DNA of 64,000 nucleotides from NCBI GenBank assembly GCA_022749755.1, contig CM040441.1, positions 21,205,475 to 21,269,474 on the forward strand. The letters run 5' to 3'. Shown piece after piece: positions 36,734 to 50,101 of the stretch. Positions within the stretch are counted from its first letter, which is position 1. The number at the start of each line of letters is the position of its first letter. This DNA comes from Azadirachta indica (taxonomy: Eukaryota > Streptophyta > Magnoliopsida > Sapindales > Meliaceae). The notes under the pieces were generated by a model. The model was not told the origin of the DNA. It made no database searches and saw only the letters and a program-made list of their open reading frames with translations. The translations under genes were made by a program, and so were the position numbers.

Positions 36734-38636
36734 AAGAAAGATTATATGTGCTTATTAGATATTCTAAAATAAATATAATTAGAAAAGATACAAATGTACA
36801 AGTATGGTCTAATTTCTTAATTATATTAGGAATAATTAATTACTTAACATATGAAACACATTGTCAGAGACAACTTAAGATAATAAAATTAACTTTTTAT
36901 GGAATTTTTAGTGATTTATTTGGTTGTTGAATTACAGTTAACCGATTATGAAATTTGAAAGAAAAATATACCAAATCTTGAAATTTGCATGCCTTAAGAT
37001 ACTTTGATAGTGAAATTCAATATTCAAATTAAAATGTCCTTTAAGTATAGTTAATTATCAAGGTCAAAATTTATCATTATCTTTGTTCATAAATAAAAAA
37101 AAGTACCTTGTAATAAAGGATTTGTATTCGTTGCTTATATAGATCTTGTATTACTTGTAGGATATATTAATTGTGAAATATAATCTTAGCTAAAGCAACA
37201 CAAAATTAAGGTTAAAAGAAATAAAATAGAAAAATTATGATTCAGCTTCTAAAAGGCTTTATTCATACAGCTACGTTGGGTATTAGAAGTTAGCACATGA
37301 ATATTAATGGAAAAACAGTAAGAAAAATTTTCGAAAAGGAAAGACTTTCTTGATAATACAAATGAATGAAAAAATTTATGGCCCTTATACGCTAAAATTT
37401 TTTTAAATAAAAAAAATTTCTTAAACAGTAATTTTATGAAATCGCCCAAATTTAGAATTCTATTGACTAATAAAATACTAAAAATTAGATATAAAAAAAA
37501 ATAAAATAATTTGAGTTTGATAAAATTACATTAATTAAGAGATTTCAAAAGGATTTTAAATGTGATTTTGAACTCTAAAACAATGAAATTTAGTAAAAAT
37601 TCGTAAAAAACAATTGCCAAAAGTTAATGTGTTATGTTTATCATCCAGTCAAAAGATTAACAATAGCACCTCACTGGCACAATTCTATCATACATCAGAC
37701 TATGATATATTCATCAGTATCAAATATTTCAAGAAGGGATCAACTAAGTACGCTTTCCGTTAGCAAGTTTTAGTGCTATTTAAATTATATGTAATTAAAA
37801 TAACTATTAATTATGTTCTTACAAATGGGTGTATCTTAAGTCTGCTAGATAAAAGTTATATAAATTTTTCCTACTCATGGAAATTCTTAGTACTTGTGTG
37901 ATACCTTTTAAAATAAAAGAAATCTTTTATACTTTTTTTTTTTTTTTTTGTAAATTAATATGACAATACTATCCTTTTCTTGTTTGAGTTTTTACCAATT
38001 TTTGATAGTTTGTATAATCATATGAATAAAACATAAAAGTTGAGTAGTTAGATACTAATTAATTTAGTTGATAAAATTTTTTAAAGTTACTTAAAATTTT
38101 CATATTCAAAATTCACAAATAACAAAATTGAGGATGAGTTTGAGGCTGTTTCATGTGGTTATTTCTTTTAGAAAAAGATTTTTAATTCCTTGTAATAAGA
38201 AGATGTTTATACATGAAAACAAAAACCGTTGTTGTGGGGTAAATATTGGTTAGATAGTGGCTGTAAGTAAACTCACAATATGCTAGTCGTCACTCTAGGA
38301 ACCATACCTCCTAGATAGTGCTGCCATTATATTTTGACCTTTTAAGTTTTTGAATGAAAAATATCAATTTTAACCTTTTATATTATATTTTTATTGTTTT
38401 AACCCCCAATTTTAGATCATTGTATTTTAAACCCCCCAAACATTGACTCTAGCTTTGCCCTTGCTCCTAGAGCCATCTCCGCCTGAGCAGAGATGAATGC
38501 CCAAATAATGACGGGAAGTTCAATAAGGGAGACGGTAACCATATGATCAATACCAATGGCATGTGACCAAGTAGGACGAAGTAGGTGTTCTCGTTCAAAA
38601 GACTAATCTTGAAACAAGTTGTTTTGATATTTTAAA
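36734..38636. other. Gene-free stretch
   Basis: No gene is seen. It contains a poly-T run at 37929-37949. Around 38390-38470 the sequence, read on the minus strand, has gcaaagctagagtcaatgt followed by a G run, a pattern common at plant transposon ends; the matching end was not found. Confidence 0.35.
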
Positions 38637-39348
38637 GGGTAAAAGCCTTTTCAGTCCCTAAAGTTTGGCCTAATACCCTTATGAATTCATAGTCTTAAAA
38701 ATACCTTTAAAAATCTAGATTTAGTATAAAATGACAATTATATCTCTAAACAATAATAGTTATTAAAAATAACTAACAAATATCTAAAATTTGATAAATA
38801 CAATAATAAATAAATATTATTATTTTATAGCACATTGAAATATAAATATTTATTAATATATTACAATTTTTTATTTTTGTTGTTGATATTTTATTTTTTT
38901 TATTTTATTTTATTTATATTTTAAAATAGATGTATATACATTATTTAAATTACAATATAATCATAAATATTTATTATAAGTATGTTGTAAAATAAATAGA
39001 TTTGTAAATCTATATTTTATTAATAAATTAATGTTTATTTATGTTTAATTTTTAATAGTTACGAATGTGTAATTTACCTTTATTTAATTTCTTACAAATA
39101 ATTACAATAAAATTATTTTATTAATGTATTTTTATGATAATATTGTCATTTATTTATTATTGTATTTTACATAAATTATTTTATTTTATCAAATTTTAAA
39201 AATTTATTAGTTATTTTTAATAACTATTATTGTTTAAGGGTATAACTGTCATGTTATACTAAATTACAACCTTAGAAGATATTTTTACAGCTTATAGGAT
39301 TGACAAGGGTATTAGACCAAACCTTAATAACTAAAAATGCTTTTACTA
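38637..39348. mobile_element. Mutator-type non-autonomous element with target duplication
   Basis: The left end (GGGTAAAAGCCTTTTCAGTC) and the reverse complement of the right end (TAGTAAAAGCATTTTTAGTT) begin TIRs that stay similar for over 150 bases. These include ctaatacccttat/ctaatacccttgt and a taatagttattaaaaataac core. The element is flanked by an exact repeat, tattttaaa, at 38628-38636 and 39349-39357. A 9-bp duplication with long TIRs is the Mutator superfamily signature. The interior is non-coding and AT-rich. Confidence 0.8.
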
Positions 39349-39819
39349 TATTTTAAAATTATGTTGTATAGGGACCGCCTGCCTTAGTTTGCAGTGCTTG
39401 CCTGTACTAATGCTAGTAGCCAGGCAACATTAGCAGTTAGGATAACCTGATGTTAAAGTGGCTTAAGGCCACAATAAAGATCAAATAAGGTTATGACACG
39501 TGTCATGTTAGAGATAAGATAATCCATACCTAGTTAGGTTACCTTTCTTTTGATGTTTTTTCATTAAGAAATACCTCATATCACAGTAGAAAAGCTCCAT
39601 TGGATTACTCTTGGCGTCTTGGGGTTTGTTCCTGGTAATAGATCTCTTGTCACTATTGTAGGTCTTCAGTGGCACGTTGCCACGAGATCAGAATTAGGTT
39701 GGTCCTGATTGTCTGCTGCATCGAATAAGTGCATAATTTACCCTTTGAGGGCCATTCCTATAATGACTTTTGACCTTCATCTGGTCCCTTACCTTAATTG
39801 TCACATAGGTAACCCATTA

Positions 39820-40150
39820 TGTACTGAAGTTATGCTTGAGTTTTCGTCAGCTCCTTAATCTCCTTGGCTTTCTTAGCATCTATATCCTTGTTGGATGTAG
39901 CTTTACCTTTTTCCTTCCTGGTCAAATCCATAACCAAGGGTCTTCCATTTGAACTTTTGAAAGGCTCTTTACAATCATAGTCTCTCTGGTGCTAGTGATT
40001 GTGGCTCAACTCCCTTACAAGCTCCTTACGAACATTCCTATAGACCTTAGATACCAGCATCAACTTTCTTTAATGAGCATAAAGGTTGTAAGAGCTCTTT
40101 CCATACAAGTTCCTATAAATGGTGCCAGAGTTGCTTAAGAAAATTTATCT
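39820..40150 (-). pseudogene. Decayed coding remnant of unknown family
   Basis: Read from about 40150 down, one minus-strand frame stays open except for two stops over about 100 codons. It contains IYRNLYGKSSYNLYAH, then KLMLVSKVYRNVRKELVREL, then NGRPLVMDLTRKEKGKA and KKAKEIKEL. Amino-acid composition is protein-like (many charged residues), unlike the surrounding AT-rich DNA. I do not recognise the family; a retrotransposon gag or an old host gene is possible. The less AT-rich context extends to about 41170. Confidence 0.35.
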
Positions 40151-42764
40151 CCCTCAACAGGAGAATGGTACTTGGGTTGATAGTAGACACCGAGGGTAGT
40201 GCCTCAATCTTAGCTAAGAGTAAAGCTCTTTAAACTCTAGCACACACTGGTAAAGGCCTCCAACACCTCTATGAAGTAACACAATAATACTTAAAATAAG
40301 CATTGTATGATGAAAAAGAGCTATGCCTTTTAGATGGGAGATCTTCTTACCACTGCACAGCTTCTTTGCTTGGCTGTCTACAACAAAAACCAAGCTAAAA
40401 AAAAGTCGCTAAAGCTTTTTTGGCAACCCACATTGGTGCTTAAATTAGCATAAAAATGGAGATAAAATAATGGGTTCTTCTAATTTTCTCTATCTTAAGG
40501 AGAGAATAACTAGTGAAAGAGTTAAGGATAGAATGTTTCTTTTAGAGAGTAGCCAAAGATACCTTAACTTTGGAGAAATATGTGTTTATCTATTAGTTAA
40601 ATGCTTGGCTATAACTTGTCTAAAATTGTGATGCCCTAATTGATTTTCTATCTTATGGAGATATTATTTTTACTTTTTCCTCTAAGGGAGTTAGCTTTTC
40701 TTTAACACATGATACTCATAGAATAATTTATTTTACCTTATCTTTAATTGCACACTGTGGGTCATCCCCTTGTTGATCTATTAAGATTAAATTATCCAAC
40801 AAAGCTAGGTGGCAATCCTTAAAATCCTTGCAGGTGATGTTGCATGGTTTGGTCAATACTAAGTTTCTGTCAGTGTTAAGTGATCCTTGAGTAGTCTTTC
40901 TATCTTTTACAACTTGTAGAAGAAAAAAGTGAAGATACCTTTTGGACAAAATTCTTTATTTTCAAGGGGTTTAACTTTTGTGAGGATCATATATTGTCCC
41001 ATCCTCTAATACATTCCAAGGATTGAGGAATAACACCCCACTTGTGGGCCTTATTATAACCCTTAACTTATGCCAATTGGTCATTTTTTATGGGCATAGT
41101 TTGCAAGGTAGGCTCTTCATAAGTTGAACCATTTTTATAGGGTGTTAGACTTGGACATATAATGGGCTTATTTCATGCTATATGTCTAGCCATTTTTACA
41201 CTTTGACCTTCCTAAAATTGCTAGTAAAATTACTTATTTTTACAGAAGATTTTGAAAATTAAATACAATAACTATTTAATTTTTGGATTGGAATGAAGTG
41301 TTTAATCAAATTAACATCATCATTGCAATTTTGGACTAGCTTAGAAAAGTTTATACTATTATCACAAGAGAAATTTACTCAAAGACATGTCAAATTCTAA
41401 CTGGTTGTATGCTTGATTAGCTCTTAAAATATGCTCATTAGGCTTGAAATTGCTTAGCCTTCTAATTCAGGTTGAACTTTTACACTCATTTTTGTGTTGT
41501 ATAGAGTAAGGTCCACCGTGTCGTTTAGATCTCATCTAGTAGCTCGAGAGTAGTGATACTGCAATTTTTGGAGATTAGCTAGCTAACCGGAGGGATTAGC
41601 TATCATTGCTAACACTACCTTTGTAATATTCAATATAGCATGAGACTCAAATTGAGTTCATAGTGTGTAGGAACGAGACAAACTCAAAACCGATGTAAAG
41701 TAACATAGACAACAAAGGTAGTTACAGCTACTGTGGGTTCAAATCAATATCGTATAACTTTGCTATTAGTAACATATAATATGCTTGCTTGTAACCTAAC
41801 AAGTCTAAAACTACTAAAAAGTTATTTTTAAAGCCTAAGAAGTGATTAGATTAGCACCTATAAATGTAAAAGCGATGTAAAAGTGATAGGGTAATAGTTA
41901 AGGTCATTATGTATAGTAAAAGGTGGCTAGAAAACAATTATTATTAGGGTTTGCGAGTTGGACATTAAAGAGAGAGACTAATGGTGCTAGATTTTAGGGT
42001 AAATTGTTACCTACTTGCTATTATGTTGTAATCTTAGGACGTGAACCTCAGGATATGTGTATCAAGATGTGCCTAGATGATAATTCAAAGGTGCTCTCAA
42101 TGATGTCTTTTGAACGTGGAATAGTATCCCCTCTTATATTATCTAATGTGTAATCATAATAGAATATAACTTAATTATATTATCCTAATCTAATGCAACT
42201 TATCTTCCTAACACAAGTCTTTGTCTAGGAATAGAATTATGAGTAATTTAATTATAATTAAAAAGATATCTCAAAAACTTATATCTATAATTGAATACTT
42301 ATTTTAATTCACTGTAAGTTAATTAAAATAAGGTTTTGTTGTAAAGTAGGTTATAAGATTTTGTGATTTTTATGTTACTTATATATTAAATTAATTACAT
42401 AATAAATCTTTTGAGACCAAATTCTCTTTATATGGCTGGACCAAGGTTATTATATTGACTTAAATCAAACTTAGGCATACTTTTACCTTTTGCACAACAA
42501 CTCATAAATTTGTGCTCTAAAGAGTAATTTGGTTCTACTTATAACTTTTATGCATTATCTAGACAAATAAAGTAGTTTTAGCTTAAGCATAGGCTTACAG
42601 CCAATGTCAATATTCAAGTATCACAAATATTTTTTTTTCAAATAATGCAAAATCGACCTTGTGAAATTGGGTTAATACTATGTAGAGGAAGGGCAAGATT
42701 TCCTATATAATAATTGTTAGGCAATTAGTTGTTGTTATATATATAAATATAAATATATATATAA
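40151..42764. other. Gene-free stretch left of the giant transposon
   Basis: No gene is supported. The frame at 40728-40949 on the minus strand has no recognised domain, and 41490-41720 is a less AT-rich block that could be LTR debris. The stretch 42735-42763 is a (ta)n-rich tract immediately before the transposon end. Confidence 0.35.
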
Positions 42765-42828
42765 GGAAATTTTCTAAACTAGCCTTAAATTTTTTTGACT
42801 TTACGTAAATAGCCTCTTATAAAAAAAA
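42765..42828. repeat. Extra outer copy of the left transposon terminus
   Basis: ggaaattttctaaactagcc at 42765 and gggaaatttttcaaaataatc at 42829 start two similar segments of about 62 bases in tandem, both containing tttacgtaaata and cttataaaa. The right end has only one copy. Confidence 0.65.
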
Positions 42829-43249
42829 GGGAAATTTTTCAAAATAATCTTAAATTATTTTGAATTTACGTAAATAATTTCTTATAAAAGAATTTTACCA
42901 AACTAGTCTAAAATATATTTTTGGACTAAATTGCCCTCAATAGCCTACTTTAATTTTATTTTCACAAAAGTCAATTTTTTTTACTTTACTCTTTTTCACC
43001 AAACCAAACTCTCACCTCTCAAGACCCTCACCCTTTCTTCAATAACGGTGACGTCAACAGTGAAGACGGTGACGGCAAAAGAAATTGTGCAAATAAGTGT
43101 TGATTGTAACATAACGACAGTAAATAGAAACTATTGGTAAGTTTTTTATACTTTCATTTGTATTCTTTCAACATAAATGAATGAAAGAGTTTTTTGTTGT
43201 ATGATTTTTGCTAAATATAAATAATGTGAATGTATTTGATTGAAATAAG

Positions 43250-43440
43250 AAGAAATTTTGTTAGGAAAATGAAGATTTTGTAGAACATTATATTGGATTT
43301 GATGGAAATATATTAAAAGTGCAAGAAAGAAAACCCAGAAAGAGACCAATTTGTCCCGAAAATGAGTGTTTTTTGAAAAGGGACCCATTCTCGGGACGTT
43401 TTTGTCCCGACAATGGGGTACCTTTATGGGCCCTATTAAA
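43250..43440 (+). other. Conserved block with tcccgaaaatgag-type repeats, left arm
   Basis: One frame reads NEDFVEHYIGFDG, KVQERKPRKRPICPENECF and GVPLWALL, and the same peptide is readable on the minus strand at 58615-58810. Conservation of the frame between the arms suggests a 5' exon of the Ulp1 passenger gene, but there is no recognised domain. It is equally rich in short tcccgaaaatg repeats, so the coding interpretation is uncertain. Confidence 0.4.
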
Positions 43441-43441
43441 A

Positions 43442-45590
43442 AAGCAAAAAATAATAATAAATAATATTATATTATTATTTAATAATAAATTAATAATTAT
43501 ATTTTTAATTATTCAATAATAATCAATAAAAATAATTAATAATATGTGAGATATAATAATAATAATTTATTAATAATAAATAATTATTACTAATAATATG
43601 ATATGTAGTAATAATTGATTAGTATTGATAATAAATTAATAATTATATTTTTAATTATTCATTAATAATCAATAAAAATAATTAATAATAATAGAAATGA
43701 TAAACAATTAATAACAATAAAATAATAGAGTAATAATAATTATTAATAGTTAATAATTAATAATATGTGATATGTAATAATAATAATAATAAAATAATAG
43801 TAATAATACTAATTATTACTAATAATATGAGATGTAATAATAATTGATTAGTATTAATAATAAATTAATAATTATATTTTAATTATTCAATAATAATCAA
43901 TAAAAATAATTAATAATAAGATAATGATAATAATTAATAATAATAAATAATAGAGCAATAATAATTATTACAAATTAATAATTAATAATATGTGAGATAT
44001 AATAATAATTTATTAATAATAATAAATAATTATTACTAATAATATGAGATGTAATAATAATTGATTAGTATTAATAATAAATTAATGATTATATTTTAAT
44101 TATTCAATACTAATCAATAAAAATAATTAATAATAAGAAATAATAGGGTAATAATAATTATTTATTAATAGTTAATAATTAATAATATGTGAGATGTAAT
44201 AATAATAATAATAAATAATTCATAATAATAATATGAGATGTAATAATAATAATAATAAAATAGTAATAATAATTATTACTAATAATATGAGATGTAATAA
44301 CAATTGATTAGTATTAACAATAAATTAATAATTATATTTTTAATTATTCAATAATAATCAATAAAAATAATTAATAATATATAGTAATTATTAATAATTA
44401 TATTTTAATTATTCAATAATAGTCAATAAAAAAATAATTAATAATAATATAATGATAAATAATTAATAATAATAAATAATAGAGTAATAACAATTATTAC
44501 TAATTAATAATAAATAATTATTACTAACAATATGAGATGTAATAATAATTGATTAGTAATAATAATAAATTAATAATTATATTTTTAATTATGCACTAAT
44601 AATCAATAAAAATAATTAATAATAATAGAAATGATAAACAATTAATAGTAATAAATAATAGGGTAATAATAATAATTATTAATAGTTAATAATTAATAAT
44701 ATGTGAGATGTAATAATAATAATAATTTATTAATAATAATAAATAATTCATAATAATAATATGAGATGTAATAATAATAATAAAATAGTAATAATAATTA
44801 TTACTTACAATACGAGATGTAATAATAATTGATTAGTATTAACAATAAATTAATAATTATATTTTTAATTATTTAATAATAATAAAAAAATAATAATAAT
44901 AACAATAACAATAGTAATTATTAATAATTATATTTTAATTATTCAATAATAATCAATAAAAATAATTAATAATAATAAATAATAGAGCAATAACAATTAT
45001 TACTAATTAATAATTAATAATATGTGAGATGTAATAATAATAATTTATTAATAATAAATAATTCATAATAATAATATGAGATGTAATAATAATTGATTAC
45101 TATTAATTATAAATTAATAATTATATTTTTAATTATTCAATAATAATCAATAAAATAATTAATAATAATAACTAATTCATAATAATATTATGAGATGTAA
45201 TAATAATAATAATAATAATTATTATATATAATAATAATAATAATAGAGATGTAATAATAATATTGATTAGTAATATTTAATAATAATAAAATAATTATAA
45301 TAATAATAATTAATTATTAATAAAAAAATAATAGTAATAGTAATTGTTAATAATAATATGAGATGTAATAAAAATAATTGATAATAATAATAATTAATAA
45401 TAATAATAATAATATGAGGTGTAATATAATAATAATTAATAAATTAATATTATTGGGAACAATAGTAATAATTAATTAATTAATATCATAAAATAATAAA
45501 GGTAATAATTAATGATTTATTATAATAATAAAAAATAAAAGGAACAATAATAATAATTGATTAATAACAATAATAAAAATATTTATATTA
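43442..45590. repeat. ATT-rich subterminal tandem array, left arm
   Basis: About 2.15 kb made almost only of A and T. A higher-order unit is visible: gagatgtaataataattgattag recurs near 43829, 44045, 44289, 44533, 44813 and 45076, at spacings of roughly 215-280 bases. Each is followed by a taataattatatttttaattattca segment. The right arm carries the inverse array of about half this length. Confidence 0.85.
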
Positions 45591-45772
45591 TTACCTTGTA
45601 ATTTTCTTTTAAAATTGTTGTAATAATTTATTAATATATATAAAAATTAATAAAATCATGAATGAATTTACTTTTTCTTTAGTGCATAAATTATTATATT
45701 ACGATTATGTTATATTTTAGTATCAATACTGTATTTAATTATATATTTAATTTATTTTTTCAGGTAAAAAGA

Positions 45773-48700
45773 AATGGCCAAACTAGTTAGGAGATTAAAG
45801 ATTAATTCTGCCGATCACTTCCACGGCATTCTTACATCACTATCTAAACTCCAAATATTGGACACAATTCATAAGAAGCTCACCCCTAGGCAAGTTGAGC
45901 TTTTCAGAGAGACGTGTGGAACATTTTATAGACCTTGATGACCTTCGTTTCTCCAGTAACCTAACCCATTATATTTTGCTGCATGAGGCATACGCACCGG
46001 GTGCCCAAGACAAAATGTGATTTTTGGTGGGTGGTCGATGTATTTGTTTTTCTTAGGTCGAGTTTGGGTTTATCACAAGCTTAAAATTTGGCAAATATCC
46101 ATCTATGATAGTTAGGGGCAGCAATCGTTTAAAAATCCAATATTTTGGTGGAAAAAGTAACAATAAATTGTCTCGGTTAACCACTATCTATGAGAATTTC
46201 GATTTTTCACAAATTGATGATTATAATGTTGTGAAGTTATCATAATTTTTTTTTTATGGAGCGTGTTATATTTGAGAGGGCCTATCATAATTATGCAGAT
46301 ACATGGTTGTTATGGATATTAGATGATTTGGATGAATTTAACCAATATCCTTGGGATACTGTTGTTTAGCGTTTAACCAATATCCGAGTCATAGGAGGAC
46401 CCATTGCTAGATATCGAAGTAAAGTTGACAACGAAGATAACTTAAAGTGTACATACAATCTCGAGGGTCTGATCATTGCTTTCTAGGTACGTGGTTCTAT
46501 TATTTATTTATGCGGACCCCATAATGTTTCGCTTAATGTTCATATTATTGCTAATTAACAATTAATATTATTGTTACAGATATGGATTTATGAGGCAGTT
46601 TTATCTACTGGTCATACGTTTAGGCAGATAGTGAACAGTAGGTTACCCCGAATTGTTAATTGGAGGTCAAAGAAAAAAAATTTGACAGTTGAATTAGTAC
46701 AAAAGAAACTATTTAACGATGCACATGTAAGAAAATAAAGTTTATTTTCTTATTTGAAAATTTAATTATTTTATAACTTTTATATGACAAATATCATTGT
46801 ATTGTTTCTACAGCCTCCCAATGTTGTCTGTACGTTAGAGCCATCTGCGAATGAGTTAATGCTCCCGTACATCAAAAAGTTACTTGTACCCCTTGATGCT
46901 TCTGACGAGGGTGAGTACGGTGGTAATTTATTTTTCGATAATATGCTGACTAACGCACGCACTGACAGCGAGGGTGAGTTCAAAATGTAGTGAATTAGGG
47001 TCCAGTACAGAAAGCTGCTATAAGGTAGGCATATAATGGTTATTTTGTAGGTAAATTATAAACATGTACATATATGTTTATTGTTGTAAATTATACACAT
47101 GTCCACTTGAATGATGTAGGTTACACAGCGCTCCCTTTTAGAGTGCCTACCCCAATTGACACCCCTTCAGGATCCAAACAATGCATGATAGGGATCATTT
47201 TTGTAATACTCAATCGATGCAAGAAGAATTCACTCGAGATATCATAACATTAAAAGAAGAGCTCACTCGAGATTTCTCATTATTAAGTGATACTATCACT
47301 TGAAAAATTGATGGTTTGAGTGCTAATATAAAAGTTTGGATGGATGCCCAGTGAATGGAGATTACACAGTTCATGGATGCGCAGCGAACAAAGATGATCC
47401 AATTCATGGTCAAGTGGGAGGATTTGATGCAAAGGTATTCGTCTTATAATAACTTTCAAGGCATTCACAAAGAGGACGAGGGGTTTGAATAGGCAGCCCC
47501 CATACCGGCTGATCAGGTAAATATAAATTATGAAATATAAATATATAAATTTGTTCTTATGAATATGGTTTAATGTAAGAATATTACACCAATTGGTTGA
47601 TTTGTATTTAGTCACATCACATATACTAAATATATTTTTTTCATATAGGAAATAAGCAGACATGGACAGTTTACAGAGAGCACTATACAGATGTTAGTAG
47701 TATTTTACCAAGAGATAGGTTAGGGTCGGGGGTGCGGTGGGTGGGTGGGGAGGGGCACTGAAGCGCTTAGTCGACACGGTCGACCTTATAAATGGGGTCG
47801 ATACGAACAGAGCCCATATACGATGTGGCATAGACCTTGACAACAGCTTGCTTTACAATATAGACCACGTTCGTGGTATAATCATGGACACGTCATCGAA
47901 CCGTTTGCACCTGTTTCGAAGCAAAGATATGCGATGATGTTGCAGTGGATTGAGAGTACCGACGTGCGAATTGAAACAAAGCATATCGCCATTACGTTTG
48001 ATTGGCTCTGTGGGATTATAAATCATAACACATGGCTAGAAGACACTGTAAGTTATATTTGCAATTTTCAGTTTATTTTCATTTTTTCCTCTTTTATTTT
48101 TTGTTAAACCTTAAAACTATGTATGTCCTTTTTTCGCTGACATATTTGTTGTATGACTTAGCATGTTGACGAGTTTTTAGATATGGTCGTACATCGACAG
48201 CTAGCCATGTCTTAGGCGATCTCTCAAGAGTAGACCATTGCATTCACGTAGCTTTATGTATGCATTATAATGTGAATATGTTAGATTGTATACACAATTA
48301 TTGTAATTAATATAAAAAGGTCTCATGTTTTGTTGGCTGTGTTGCAGGCCACCCTTAAGGCAATATGGCGGGATGTGGCCCATGGCACTAAACAGTTAAG
48401 ATCATGTTTCAACGGCGTTGATGTCACGCAGTATGTGGTTGGGGATAATGAGGGCGTGCGCAGAAATTGGGAGATAGTCAATATTGTTTACATTCCAGTT
48501 ACATGTAGGGGTGATCATTGGGTTGCATGTGCCATAAAATTTTTGGATCTCCACATCATGGTGTATGACTCGTCAACTTCGTCACACTCAGACGCTGCGA
48601 TGGAAGGCTATATAAGACCTCTGTGTCAACTACTACCTCATTTTATATGCCATGTTGGGATATATAGGGCAAGGCCAAAGCTAAGGAACAACATAGAACC

Positions 48701-48890
48701 TTTCACATTTGAACGAAAGACATCGGGCGTGCCAAGATAGCATCTAGGGAGTGATGATTATGGGGTGTTCACGTGTAAGTTCATTGAGTTTCTTGGATTG
48801 GGTCGTTCATTTGACTTTGGCCCTGATCACGGTGTCTTGTTAAGGCGTAAGATTGCACTGGATTTATTTGTAGCCAAATTATTATAGGAT
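45773..48890 (+). pseudogene. DUF1985-Ulp1 (C48) protease passenger gene, left copy, broken
   Basis: It starts ATGGCCAAACTAGTTAGG (MAKLVRRLKINSADHF) and continues with QVELFRETC, then EFGFITSLKFGKYPS and NNKLSRLTTIYENF, the DUF1985 region found next to Ulp1 domains in plant MULEs. The C-terminal part, 48330-48890, is a C48 cysteine protease: His in GDHWVACAIKF and Asp in MVYDSS are present. The Gln codon has become TAG (PR.HLG) and the nucleophile Cys of DCG is Tyr (DDYGVFTCKF). A frameshift also lies after RETC. Ulp1-type proteases cleave SUMO; the role in transposons is unknown. The arm retains a 0.73 kb stretch (47667-48392) with a readable frame around TFDWLCGIINHNTWLED that the right copy lacks. 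Confidence 0.8.
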
Positions 48891-50100
48891 ATTGTCAATA
48901 TGATATATGACATATCTGTGTATATAAAAATATTTATATTTTTATGAAATTAAATTAATCTAAAATAGTATTAATGGAACATTATCAAGTAAAAATATAT
49001 TCGAATGATTACATCCCAAAAAAGGAAATTAGTGAGAGACATAATAATAGTAATATATTTCAACAATTTTTAGGATAATATGACCAATTCGCAATAACCA
49101 ACCAATTACATTATGATAAACGAACACTCATATTAAGTAACCTTGATTAAAAACACATTATCCTAAAAATTGGACTTAAACATATATTATAATACTTAAA
49201 ATGTTTGCATATATGAATTTTTAATGTCGAGGCAGTTTGCGTATTGTTGTGCTGTGAGATTGTTTGTTATTTATTTTTGTAGGGTTGATATTTTAAAAAA
49301 ATATTCTTTTCTTTATATTTTTGAAAATTTTCCCAAAATAAGAGGGTTTATGTAATCAATATAGAGTGTTATACAATTTTATCAAGAAATATTTTTTTAG
49401 GAGGAGATTTTGTAATTAATTATGAGACCTATATTATATTTTTAAATTCAAATAATTTTTAAATTCAATTATTTTTATTATTAAAATAGTTTTTTTTTTT
49501 TAGGTAATATTAATAAAATAATATAATTTTAATAAAATTATGAAAAAAATAATAATAATAATAATTAATAAATTATTAATTTTAGTAATTAAAATATATA
49601 CTAATAAATAATTAATTATATATAATTAATCATAGGACTTGTATGATATTTTGAAATTAATACCTTTCGGCTACCCTAATAAGGTATCTGAAATTTGCGG
49701 TGCCCTCTCGGGTCCTATTTTCAGATAATATTTTTTGGGTACCCAAAATTATAATAATAATAATAATAAAAATCATAATTAATAATAAATAATAATAGTA
49801 ATTTATTAATAGTAATAGTTTAGGTATCCAAATTTCCTTATTACTAATTTTTATATTTCTAATCTTGATATTATTGTAATTAATCAAATAAGTCGTAACA
49901 CATTAAACTTTTTAGTAAAAAATTATTATAATTCTAAAATATCCATTCCGTAATAATAAAAACTAACAGCATGATAATAGTACTAATTACAATAGTCTTT
50001 TAAGCATTAAAATATTTTAATAATACAACATCAGTATTTTTATTTATTATAAGATTACCAATAATTTTGACTGTACAAAAAATAAATAATATTATCATAC
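48891..50100. repeat. AT-rich spacer of the left arm with one GGTACC-rich unit
   Basis: Non-coding and matched inversely by 53560-54950. It includes a single block (49660-49745) with aaggtatctgaaa, ctcgggtcc and ttgggtacccaaaa motifs, which is doubled in the right arm. Confidence 0.7.
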
Positions 50101-50101
50101 T

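Noticed and set aside
42764..42765. A 9-bp target duplication flanking the giant element
   Set aside because: The (ta)n-rich left flank and aaatatggg on the right do not match for either left terminus; no duplication can be claimed.
43442..45590. CRISPR-like or satellite centromeric repeat
   Set aside because: The units are AT-only, of variable length, confined to the transposon arms in inverted orientation, and the genome is a plant; it is a subterminal transposon array.
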